Assembly: GCA_963457665.1 (NCBI GenBank)
Contig: OY735203.1
Span: forward strand, 26,828,124 to 26,892,123
Source of the DNA: Thysanoteuthis rhombus
Lineage: Eukaryota; Mollusca; Cephalopoda; Oegopsida; Thysanoteuthidae
Length of the DNA: 64,000 nucleotides
Reading direction: 5' to 3'
Part shown: positions 11,270-21,400 of the stretch, piece after piece
How positions within the stretch are numbered: position 1 is the first letter of the stretch
Layout of the letters: the number at the start of each line of letters is the position of its first letter
Translations under genes and position numbers: made by a program
The notes under the pieces: generated by a model
What the model was told of the DNA's origin: nothing
The model's input: the letters and a program-made list of their open reading frames with translations, nothing else
Database searches by the model: none

Positions 11270-12165
11270 AGGTGTGGAGATTGTCAAAGTGAACCCTTGA
11301 AACTTTCAAGACACTGGATTCAATCATGAAATCTTTAATCATTCATTGAATTTTGCGAAAGGGATCGAAGTCTTTATGTAGCCGTTTGAAGGACCTGTTG
11401 TGTCAGTAGATATGTTGCAGTATTCTGACGTATACAGAATATACACCTTGTTGTATTATCGTGTCAATGACCTTGAGGTTTTCTGCTGAATCTAAAGCCT
11501 TTTTAAAATCAACAAATGCTACAGCTAATAGCATTCTATATTCTGCTTCTTTCTCTTTCAGTTGGCTTACTGGTGATGATGGTTGAGTAGTTTTTCCTCA
11601 AGCCAGCCTGTTCCCGTGGTTGGTCTTCATCTAGTATCTTGCTGATTCGGTTGGTGATCACTTTGTTGAAGTGTTTAGTAGGCTTGTTGGCCTGCAGTTG
11701 TTGAAGTCTTTGGGGTTTCTTTTTTTTTTTTTTTTGTATAACAGCATTATGATTGCAGAGTTTCGCTCTTCTGAGACTTAACTTTGATTGATGCATAAGT
11801 TGAATAGAATGGCTAGTTTCTGATTGATGACTTCCAGTCTTTTCGAGTTGGTTGAAGGCAATATTTTTGAGTCCAGGACATTTCCTTCCTTTGTTTGTTT
11901 AATGGCTTGCTTCACTTCTTGCTGAGTAACTTCTTGGAAATCCTCATATTGATTACTCTCAGATTGTATTTCCTGTTCATTTGTCTGTGTCCCTTGTTCG
12001 GAGAAATAGAGGTCTTTGTGAAATTCCAGGGCACGTTTGACAATTCGGTCCCTATCTGTTGTCAGTTTTCCATTTGCTTCGAGCACACTAGTTATCAGCT
12101 TTCTTTCGACTCTGAGAGATTTTCCAACAGTTTTGAATCTCCTACTTTTTCAAGAATGTTTTCAA
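11270..12165 (-). mobile_element. RTE-type LINE fragment including RT motif A
   Basis: On the minus strand, 12086-11778 reads MLEANGKLTTDRDRIVKRAL and onward, the same linker as in the 1740-3440 copy (GNGNLTIDRDRIVKRTKELH). It then passes through ITNRISKILDEDQPREQAGL and reaches FVDFKKALDS near 11520-11490, recognisable as RT motif A of non-LTR retrotransposons with its first catalytic Asp. A poly-A/T tract near 11720-11736 and several frame breaks interrupt it. The copy lacks the endonuclease and ends before the Y-x-DD motif. The 5' boundary abuts a (TA)n run. Confidence 0.8.
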
Positions 12166-12170
12166 TGACT

Positions 12171-12171
12171 G

Positions 12172-12234
<63 letters not shown>
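12171..12234. repeat. (TA)n microsatellite
   Basis: An uninterrupted (TA)n run of about 32 units, lying between two oppositely oriented LINE fragments. Confidence 0.95.
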
Positions 12235-12237
<3 letters not shown>

Positions 12238-12289
12238 CCTATTTTTAACCACTGAAAAAGACATTCTATTAGTCAAATTTCATATAGAT

Positions 12290-12590
12290 CTAAAGTATCC
12301 ACGACAATGTGCCACGCAAGTCGTCTTTGAGAATCATGCTCAACCTTACATGGAGGGATCACAAGACAGCACAATGTATCAGGAAGAAAACAGAGTCTGA
12401 GACATCATAGAATCTATTGGAAAGCTTAAATGGTAATGGGCAGGCCATGTTGCAAGAGTGACGGACAACCGATGGACATCACGACTCACAACATGGATTC
12501 CCAGAGATCACATGCGAAACTGAGGCCGACAGAATACAAGACGGAGAGATGAACTAGAAAGTTTAAAAGGTATTATTCAAGCATCCACTT
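12290..12590 (+). mobile_element. RTE-type LINE fragment, extreme C-terminal tail
   Basis: Plus-strand frames give RIMLNLTWRDHKTAQCIRK near 12330-12390. Further pieces correspond to a K-W-Q/G-W-A-GH-x-A-R type segment, and to DNRWTSRLTTW and RGRQ-R-RDEL-like segments with stops. The peptide RIML-LT follows QRAHE in the family (see 22690-23100), so this is the 3' part of the same LINE. It is opposite in orientation to the fragment at 11270-12165. Confidence 0.7.
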
Positions 12591-12839
12591 CTTGTAATAA
12601 TTCAAAACTTTGTAAGTTGTCCAGCAGAAGCATTTATTCGACAGAAGTATTTAGTTTCAGAAAATATAATAATCCTCATGTTAAGTTTGTACTTTTGGGT
12701 ATGGGGTTGAAATACTAACCACCAGTCAAACTAGATTATTACCTTGGAAATAAGTTAAGAAAAATCTCAGACGGGTTATTGGTGACGTGTTATGTAATAA
12801 CCAAAAAATGAAGCAAATGTTAGGATCAAAAGTCTAATA
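12591..12839. other. No recognisable feature
   Basis: Nothing beyond AT-rich sequence. Confidence 0.4.
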
Positions 12840-13720
12840 ATATTTTGACTCAGAAAACATAGGATTAGCGCATTTGATTATGTTTGTAGGCTGACTAAAA
12901 GCTGAAATAGCGCTGATTATGTATTTTACGTCGGCCATTTCAAAAACCAAAAATTGCAGCCACGCAAAAGTCCCCACAAAAGCCAAAATCATTTTTTTGA
13001 TTCTCCATGCTCTGAATATTTCACGATTGCATAGTTCGGCTAATCGACAAAAAGTACGAAAATACATATTGAACCAGATAGTGCAAAATATCCATTTTAT
13101 ATGATAAAGTTATATCATAAATGTTGACATAATGATTTTAATAATACTTTTTATGGATTTTCTGTATAGTTTAGAGAATCTACAGAGACTTCGAACGAAA
13201 ATTCATCGTTAACCTGACTGTGGAAAATATATATTTTATGTTATAAAGTTATGTCATAAATGTAAAGATTATGTGTTTCGATTACTTTTTTTATTATTGA
13301 TTTTCTATCAAACTGAACATTTATGAGTCATGTATTGGACTCCCTGGTCCAGAAAACATAGGATTAACTTATTCAATTTAATTTTCAGGGTGACTAGAAG
13401 TTGAGATAGCACAAATTATGTATTTTACGATGGCGATTTTGAAAATTCGAAATGGTGGTCATGCAGGTGTCTATGCAAATGCAAACATTATTTTGTCGAT
13501 TCCCCATACCCCGACGATTTCAAAAATGTATAGTTTGTCTAATCTACAAAAGTGTTTTGCTAAAATACATCGTAAACATGGCTGATAGTGCAAAATATGC
13601 ATTTTAAAGTTCTCATTATGAAAATTCAAAATGCCGGCCATGCTTGTGTCAGTGCAAAAGCCAACACTGATTTTCAAATTCAACATACTCTAAAAATTAA
13701 GTTTTGCTGATCTTCAAAAA
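12840..13720 (+). repeat. Long-period (~505 bp) degenerate tandem array
   Basis: CAGAAAACATAGGATTA occurs at about 12846 and 13352. Each is followed by GAAATAGC or GAGATAGC, ATTATGTATTTTACG, GGC(C/G)AT, a GCAAAAG-like stretch, a TCTCCAT or TCCCCAT block, and GATAGTGCAAAATAT. A third partial copy starts near 13600 (AAAATTCAAAATGCCGGCCA). The TGATAAAGTTAT(A/G)TCATAAATG piece is itself duplicated near 13101 and 13240. Divergence between copies is considerable, and the ORFs inside are short and unconvincing. Confidence 0.7.
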
Positions 13721-14531
13721 CTTAATACGAATCCCCCTTTTCAATATAATGAAACGGGCTTGTTTGTCTTTCACTTGAGAACTGCTAACAATCTCATCGT
13801 ATTCTGTTGCAACAGAGACCGGGAAATGGTAATTTTTAGTAGGCGATGAGGATACAATTTTTCCCGTAATTGCTCCTAAAATTTGTAAACATGGACTTAA
13901 GCTGGCAAATTTAGCATTTAATGATAGGTAAATATATCATCCCTGCAACTTTAAGCAGAAATTATGTGCAGAACCTGATAGTTTATAATGATTCAATGGT
14001 AAACAGGTACCAAAAAAGAGCTTTCTTTGCATCTTTTGAGGTATTATTATTCTCAAACCCTGCACTAACTAGAACCCTTGTGTATTTAGTGCTGATTTAT
14101 TCAGTACAATAGAAAGCAAAAAAAAAAAAAAAAAAAAAAAAAGAAGATAAATAAATAAATCAAGGCTCTAGGAGTGGCAGTTTTGAAATTTAGGTATGAT
14201 ATATCCGTGTTTTTTTGTTGTTGATTTTTTTTAGCTACGGTATGGTTTCTTCTCCTATATCAATTTATTAGGTTGGAGCATACGTAAAAGAAAGATTCCC
14301 TTTATATTTTATGCAAAAAGGTAAATTTCGTGTATCCTTTGTGATATGTATATCTGCAGTACTGAACGATCATCAAAATTCTAGATATCCTGGGAAAAGG
14401 GCGATTTCTGGAAGGCGGGGTGGGGGTGACACGTGGAGAAAAAATCCTTTGTCCTCCACGACTACACAATCTCGTCGTTACAGAAATCAACAGTCATTAC
14501 TACTTTCCTTCACTCACTATAGGAACCACCC
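13721..14531. other. No gene; poly-A tract
   Basis: A run of about 25 A residues ends near 14142 and is followed by (AAAT)n, which may be the tail of a retroposed sequence. No body could be assigned. ORFs are at most 74 codons and carry no motif. Confidence 0.4.
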
Positions 14532-14699
14532 ATAACTGGTGACTTTATAACATGTATAGATTCAATAGCATCTATAACTGGTGACCCTCCCTCATGAATA
14601 GATTCAATAGCATCTATAACTGGTGACCCTCTGACATAAACAGATTCAATGGTATCTGTAACTGGTAACATTAAACGGTGATCTTTAGACATATAGAGA
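14532..14699 (-). repeat. 42-bp minisatellite, four copies, open on minus strand
   Basis: ATAACTGGTGAC-type starts lie at 14532, 14574, 14616 and 14658, an exact 42-bp spacing. Because 42 is a multiple of three, the minus-strand frame 14782-14510 reads through all copies as a 14-residue repeat close to SPVIDAIESIHEGG. No flanking splice sites or start context show that it is translated. Confidence 0.88.
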
Positions 14700-15964
14700 T
14701 ACAATAGTATCGATTGAATGAATCCATTTTCTGTATTCTGTTCGGTCGCCAAATATCTAGAAAGAATATCTAGTAATTGCATGACATGATCGTTAGTGGA
14801 GAAAAGAGTGGGTGAAATGAAAACTTGGGCCTACTACTCTGAATTAAGAACCTTCCCCAGACAGTAGCTGGAAAAAATTGTCAACTTTGATAGAACCCAA
14901 TCTTTCAGGGCTATAAACTGCAACATATTTTAATTACTTTTAATTTGGTTATAATTATCCTGATTAGTTTCCTATGGTTAGTGCACAACGAAAGCAACTG
15001 TCAAAATAAAAAAGATCAGACTAACTTCAACCAACTTGATCAACTCAACCCAATAGATTGACCTGACTCAATCTGACCAACCCAATTGAACAATCCTACT
15101 AACTGGACCAACCTGATTGTCTTACATATTTCCTGATTGGTTCAAATATTTTTATTGATATATATGATCAGTCTACCAAGAATATTACTGAAGACAGTCA
15201 TGAATATTTGTATATTAATTACTATTGTATTCAAAAACATTTAAAAAAACAAACAATTAAAATGTGTCAGCATAACCCACTGACGATGAAACAATAAAAC
15301 ATGGACAGATTTACATAAGTATACGATGGTTATTCAATAAATAAATAGTTTTTTGAATTAGATAATGATAACACCAATAGATTCGAAATAACAAATTAGT
15401 AATATTAAGAAGAAAAAATGAAGTTATTTCTTCAAACAAGGGGAAAAGAGATTGACTGCATAAGAGATATGAAATGTTAAGTCTTCGTTATTAGAAACTT
15501 CAGACATTTCAAAGTAACGTTTTATTTTTCTATGTTTTTTCCTTAAATATGATGGGGAATATGATAAGATGGACACAAAAACAAATGTTTGGAAAGTAGG
15601 CAAAGCAGCAGCGGAGCTTGGTCAAAATTTTTAGGAGCCCCAGGCAGTGTTGCCAAATAAAAATCTTTTCACGCAGAATCAACCTCGAAAAAGCGTCGAA
15701 AGATACCAAAATACACTTGAAAAACATTGTCGTCCATTTCACAGTCATTTACAAGGCTAAAAATTTGCACAAAAAATTGCTTAAGAAAATGCGCTGAGGT
15801 GCGTTAAAAATAGCGCAGCTCGTTGGATTTCTTCGCTGCCAAAACGAGAAACGCACTTAATCTAACGTAAGATAGGTAAATTGGCAACACCGGTTTGCAA
15901 CATGAACGTTTTGTCAAAATATGACGGTTTGGTGAGGTGCCACGATTAAAAAAAAAAAGAAAGA
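14700..15964. other. No gene; CAACC/TGA-rich low complexity at 15020-15125
   Basis: Positions about 15020-15125 consist of short CAACY and TGA-type words (AACTTGATCAACTCAACCCA and similar), a degenerate 10-12 bp periodicity. The rest shows no feature. Confidence 0.5.
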
Positions 15965-16514
15965 AATAACGTTTATTTTCATTTTTAGGGATCAAACTCA
16001 AGAGAGAATTTGTTTTCACTTTTACGGGTCAAAATCGAAGGGTATTCCTTTTCTTTCACATTCAGGGTTCAGAATTGGTAGTATGGGAGGGACATTTCTA
16101 CTTTTAGTTTCCAAGGGATTTTTTTTTAATTTTAGAGGTCAAAATCGGTGAGTACGATTTTTATTTCATTTTTAGGGATCAAAATCTTGGAGAAGATTTT
16201 TTTTCAACTTTAGGGACAAAATCGAAGGAAAACTTTCTTTCACTTTTAAGAGTAAAATCGAGGTGAATTTCTTCTTCATTTTTCAACATCAATTTTGAGA
16301 GGGAATGTCTATTTTCATTTTTAGGAGTCAAAATAAAGTGGGAACTTGTTTTTCACTTATAAGTCAAAGGGGAAAGGTTTTTTTTTTAAATCACCCTTTT
16401 TCAACTTCTAAGGTCAAAAGCCGAAGTGAGTTTTCTTTTTTCTTCTATATGATCAAAATCGAAAGTGAACTTTTTTCTTTCTCTTTTACGAGTCAAAATT
16501 GAAGGGAAAGTTTT
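15965..16514 (+). repeat. Degenerate minisatellite, left part
   Basis: The motif TTTCA(C/T)TTTTAGGGGTCAAA, followed by ATCGA(A/G)GG and then a T-rich gap, recurs roughly every 50-60 bp with much drift (for example near 15978, 16020, 16136, 16175, 16245 and 16320). The same motif resumes at 17432 after the 917-bp insertion, so the array was once continuous. Confidence 0.75.
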
Positions 16515-17431
16515 GTAGTGCCCCGTACACTTCAAGTTAGGAATTAAGCACAAAACCCCTCTTTTAGCTAGATATCCAAAATGTCACTTTCTCTGACGAC
16601 CCCTATAAAACCCCTGGACGCACATGGTCCAATGCTCACTAGCTCCTGCACCCCTAGCTGGTTACGCTTCTTGCCCCAACCTCTGCGGCAGGTCATTCCC
16701 TCTCTTTCCTTCTCCCTGGCCCGATGCTCCATGGCGCCAGTATTCCTTGCTGGCCATGCCTCTGGCCTCGGCCTTTGCGGCCGTCCACTCTCTTTCCTTC
16801 TCTCTAAGATCGTTATCGTTTCGCCAACCCACTGGCCGATCCGATCTTAACCACCATCCTCACTTCGGGAAACACGTATGGATAAAACTCCATGTTCTCT
16901 GTCTTTTATGGTCTGTTCGCCCTGAGTCTAACAGCGTTTGAGAATAGCCCCCAAGTTAACTCACTTGGCTGTAAGGCTCGTTCACTGAACCCGGTTCCCA
17001 CGTATTATCTTGGACATATCCAATCATACGGAATTCACGTGTTCAGACAACCCCGCTCCAACTCCGACGCCAGTACGACCAAGACAAGAAAGCTCACACC
17101 TTTCACCATCTCTTCTTCTATCTCTTCTCCAATCATTACTTCTCACGATCGATCGTATTGATGATATCTTTACAAGTACCCCATCTTTATTCTTGTATTA
17201 AACGTACGTCTTTTCCCTGGCCAAAAATATGTGTATATCTTTATTCCACTCTGTTTCATCAATGCGCGTCCGACTTCATACTTGGCGTGCATTCCATTCT
17301 CTTTGTACAGCATCCTATCTTTCCACATCTACAAGGCCGCACGCGCGCAACAGTCGATCCACAAGGAGACGAAATCTCCTCGTCTCTCAACAATCCATCA
17401 CTGTTCGGATTCAACAAAAGACACTACGTGC
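16515..17431. mobile_element. 917-bp insertion, LTR-like or DNA-transposon-like
   Basis: The block interrupts a minisatellite and is flanked by GAAAGTTTT on both sides (16506-16514 and 17432-17440), a candidate 9-bp target-site duplication. Its ends share GTAGTG and CACTAC as a short inverted repeat. It is clearly richer in C and G than its surroundings. A TATA-like CCCTATAAAACCCC lies near 16600-16615, and a 92-bp segment is tandemly duplicated (units starting near 16625 and 16717). A TATA box with TGTAGTG and CACTAC(G) ends fits a solo LTR; a 9-bp duplication fits a Mutator-like DNA element better. ORFs here (up to 123 codons) have no recognisable domain. The flanking match could be coincidence, because the array itself is rich in GAAAG-type words. 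Confidence 0.55.
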
Positions 17432-17930
17432 GAAAGTTTTTTTCTCTCATTTTTAGGCGTCAAATTCGAAGGGTGAACATTTTTCTCTCTTATTGTTCAG
17501 AATCCAGGGGAAACTTTCCCTTTTTCTAACATTAACAGCCCATTTTTGACATAAATCCCACTTTTTTAACATTGGCTATCCCTTTCTCATAAGCCTCACT
17601 TTCTGTTTAGATAGACACCCCCTTAACGCCCTTTTTGTATTATTTGCTCTACTTCTAAACATTAGACCCTGCTTTTTTTAACAATACCCGTTTTCTAACA
17701 TTAGTTACTGTTTTTCTCAATATCATGCCCCAAATTTCAACATTACACCAATCCTTTTGAACTTTTTACCATTTTCAACATTTATTTTTATATCAGTCCC
17801 CACTCTTTTTGGTGAAAAGCCATATTTTTTTCCTAACAGTAACGCCTCTTATCAACTGTAACCCCATGACCCCCTTTTTAAAATTCTTGAATGTTTTTTT
17901 TACATTAGCCTTTTCCTTCTTACAGCTTAA
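17432..17930 (+). repeat. Degenerate minisatellite, right part, and AACATTA-type array
   Basis: The first ~90 bases continue the array seen at 15965-16514. From about 17520, words of the form TTAACATTAG-CCC-TTTTTC recur every 25-35 bp with strong drift (17530, 17560, 17658, 17690, 17740 and others). The pattern is related in composition to the 28-bp array at 6570-6797. Confidence 0.6.
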
Positions 17931-18421
17931 AGAAAGAGTTGTATAAAATCAATTTTAAAAATAAATTAAACTGATTTCCATTCAACTGTATATTTTCATT
18001 ATTTTTGGACACCAATTTTAACTGCCCTTTAGGATGAATATCTAGTTTAGTATAATTAATTCGATACAAGGGGAATGACTTGACATTTCGAGCTCAATGG
18101 CCGACGAAGACGTTCTTTAAGCGAGTTATTCAAAAATTTAAATATTTTCGCTTCTGAAATTTAAATGCGTCCATTCAAATGCGTTTACATTTCAGCTGTG
18201 TCGATGCTATTGTGAAATTTTACCTTATTCAATCTTACAGTTCATTATTTCAATTTTCATTATAAAATAAAAGTTCCATTTAAATTTCCATTAAAAAATA
18301 TTGTCTCAGCATCAAGGTAGTAATAATATCGGCTTCTGTATTTCATGAAACACCGGCGGTGAATTATTTTCTCAGTGACACCGGTCCCCTATCATTTGGA
18401 GGTCGTTTGTAACATACAAGT
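17931..18421. other. Upstream region of MRPS26
   Basis: AT-rich DNA immediately 5' of the MRPS26 start codon. It presumably holds the promoter and 5' UTR. I do not see a TATA box or other element that I would assign with confidence. Confidence 0.4.
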
Positions 18422-21400
18422 ATGTCGGTAGTCAGCATAAACTTGCTCGGTCGTCATCTGACTGCCTTGTATCATCCAATTCATAAATCTGGTCCACTAA
18501 TCCAGACAGTACGATGGATCAAGCCCCGCTTCAAGCCGATTGCCAAATCGAAGATGTTCCGTGTACGGAAACCCACTCCCGTGGACCCCGAAGAACAAGC
18601 TCAACTGAAATTCCTCAACAACGTTTACAAAACCCACATGAGGAGTGTGAGGTAAGAAAAATACGGTTCTGGTTAAGATTCACTTAAGTTCACATTAGTT
18701 GAAAAAATACTGGGGGGAAAAAAGGTGGGGCAGGAATCTTTTGTGCTTTTAATTCATAAGACCCTTAAATCACCCTATGTATTATGGGGAAAAAATACTC
18801 ATTAGGTGTTAGTTTAGCTGAAAGTTCGAATGTAGCTCTGATGTTAAACTTAACCGGATCGTTATCATCCGCCTGTTAAACTAAATAGACGTAAGGCTTC
18901 AAAGCAGGTTTTTTTCCGCTTGTTCCCTTCGTAAACTTCAGTTTTCGTAGAAAGAAAAAAAAATGAAAATCAATCGGTCCAAGTAATACCCACCCCTGGT
19001 GAGCCGGCTCGACAGTATCGCGTGACCCCTAAACCCCAATGAAAGCACAAGCTTAACAAAACAACAACCTTCACAAGGGAATTATCGGATACTTCGAAGC
19101 CGTATTTTCATACAACGGACGGGAAGTAACCGTCGAGATTGTTTACAGTTTCATTCAATTGTAAATAGGACCCCCCCCCTAAAAATATTATTCTATTCGT
19201 CTAATGGATTAATGCTCAAAAAAGTACTGGTGATATATTTTTTTCGATTTGGTAAACTAAAGTAAATCTTAACCTAAAATTACATAAAGATCATTAAGTG
19301 TTAATGATAAAGAAAAAGGGCCAGATGGAGAGAGATATCCAATGGTTTTGATAAATCTCCGGGTATTCTTTCGCAAAACATCGTCAGCTATTCAAGAAAA
19401 TCGGTGCAGTAGACCGGAAGTGACTGACAATGTTTACGTCTTAATACAACTAATTTTATAAGGAATAAATGAAATATTTGAGACGGGATTACAATATTTT
19501 TTTATATTCATATTTTACGAAATCATATATATATATATATATATATTCAAAATTAACATGAATATTTTTTCAATTCATTCTAATTAAGTGTTTTGGATCA
19601 ACTGATTTTGACAACATAATCCATCATTATGATACAGTTTTTTTTGTTTTCTTCATTTGAGGACTTATTTTTTGATGCAACTGGAAGAGAAGATGAAGAA
19701 AGCTGAAGTGACAAAGAAGACAGATTTTAGTGAGGATATTCAAGAATTTGAACAGTTACTAAAGGAGAATGAGCTTTGGAATGAACAAGTTAGAAAAGAA
19801 AGGTAGGAACAAAAAAAACAGCAATTTGCTTGTTCTTAAATATCTCACCCCTGGTGGATTTCTTGTTTTTTGTTTTCCGTTTTTAATTTCATCGTTAATC
19901 AATTTTCGATGTCTTTATAGGATAAATCTAGGGGGAGGATGATAGAGTGATCCATAAGATGTTTATGTGACCTGTGATATCACGGGTAAATACATTCACT
20001 ATATGAATAGATATATAGAATATATGAATTCAAAAATTTATCTAATGCTTACCTATGTTCTGCGAGAAAAACTTACTCAAAATATTGTTTCCAGAGGCAA
20101 AAAAAATGAGGGAGGCGGGGCTTGAAAGAAGAAAAGATTTCTCGGAGAGAGGCCTTAGAAAAGTGTGAGTTCCAAAAACAACAGCACTCATATCAAAATA
20201 GATTAGTGGTGTTTGTTTGATTTCAAAAGCAATTTTAAAGAGAACTAAAATGATCGTAACTTTGAAATATAGTTCTGGATATAAAAAATAAAAGTATGTG
20301 GGTAATTTTCCAATTGATTTAAGATGAATGAATTAGTAAGAGATTAAAAAAAAAGTCTCTGGAAATATGTATACTTCTCCCGACACTTTTCTCATTTTGA
20401 GATTTGATTAAGAAAGAAGAGTAATGTAGTGTTCTTTTTAATGTCTCATTACGTCATTACGGAATATTCTCAAAATGTGTCCATTTAGTGAATCAACTCT
20501 CCCACCAAAAAAAAAAAAACATTGAGAGGGATCAGTGAATAATTCTCTGAAAATCTTTCCCTTGGTCCATAGAGCATGCCTGAAACTTGGTTGAACTGCA
20601 TCCATGTTTAGGGGATTTCTATAGTATGATAGACAAATACTGCATGTTACATCAATTCTATATTTAATCACATGATATTTACTGAAGTTATCTTATTGTA
20701 TCTGAAATCAATTGAGAGTAAATCGGGTTGCCATGAAATTTTAGTTTTTACACTACTATGTCAGCCACAAGGCTAGCTTTTTAACCAAGTTTATTACAGG
20801 ACTACAATATTGGGGGACTTAGTAAGGATCAAACATACAACACTAGCTTATGATCAACAAGAATAAAGTATATATGCGGTCATTTATGTATTTGTTATGT
20901 ATAAGAATATTTTATATTTATTTAATGTCATATTATATTTATTCTAACTTTAATACTGGCAAAAAAAGGTATGTTCATAGTTTTAGTTAATGTTTCTTCG
21001 TTTCATCTTCTTGGAGTTCAAAATAAGTTTGATATATTTTTCTTTACTTTAGCTAACTAAAGAATCATGATGAATAGATTCAATCCAAATTATCTTTTTA
21101 ATTCTTTTTTAATTCTAAAAGAGGTAAAATGAATGTAGCACTAATTAAACCGCACATTAAACCCTTACCATATCAGTTTTTAACATCCAACATCTAATTT
21201 TGAAGTATATTTTTGGATTTTATGGATTATAGTAGCCATAAGAACTCCAATGATCAGTTCAGAAATTGCTCAAATTGCAGCCTTGGTTGTTTCCACACAA
21301 AATTGTGGCTGCTCAGTGTATGGAGTTCTGGATAGACTCATTATTGCTATAAAATGTGACAAGATGCACAAATATTTTTGGTCAAGTTAAAAATCAAAAA

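Noticed and set aside
16581-17529. Several overlapping plus-strand ORFs of 63-123 codons
   Set aside because: They overlap in different frames within the 917-bp insertion, arise from its C/T-rich and tandemly duplicated sequence, and show no domain.
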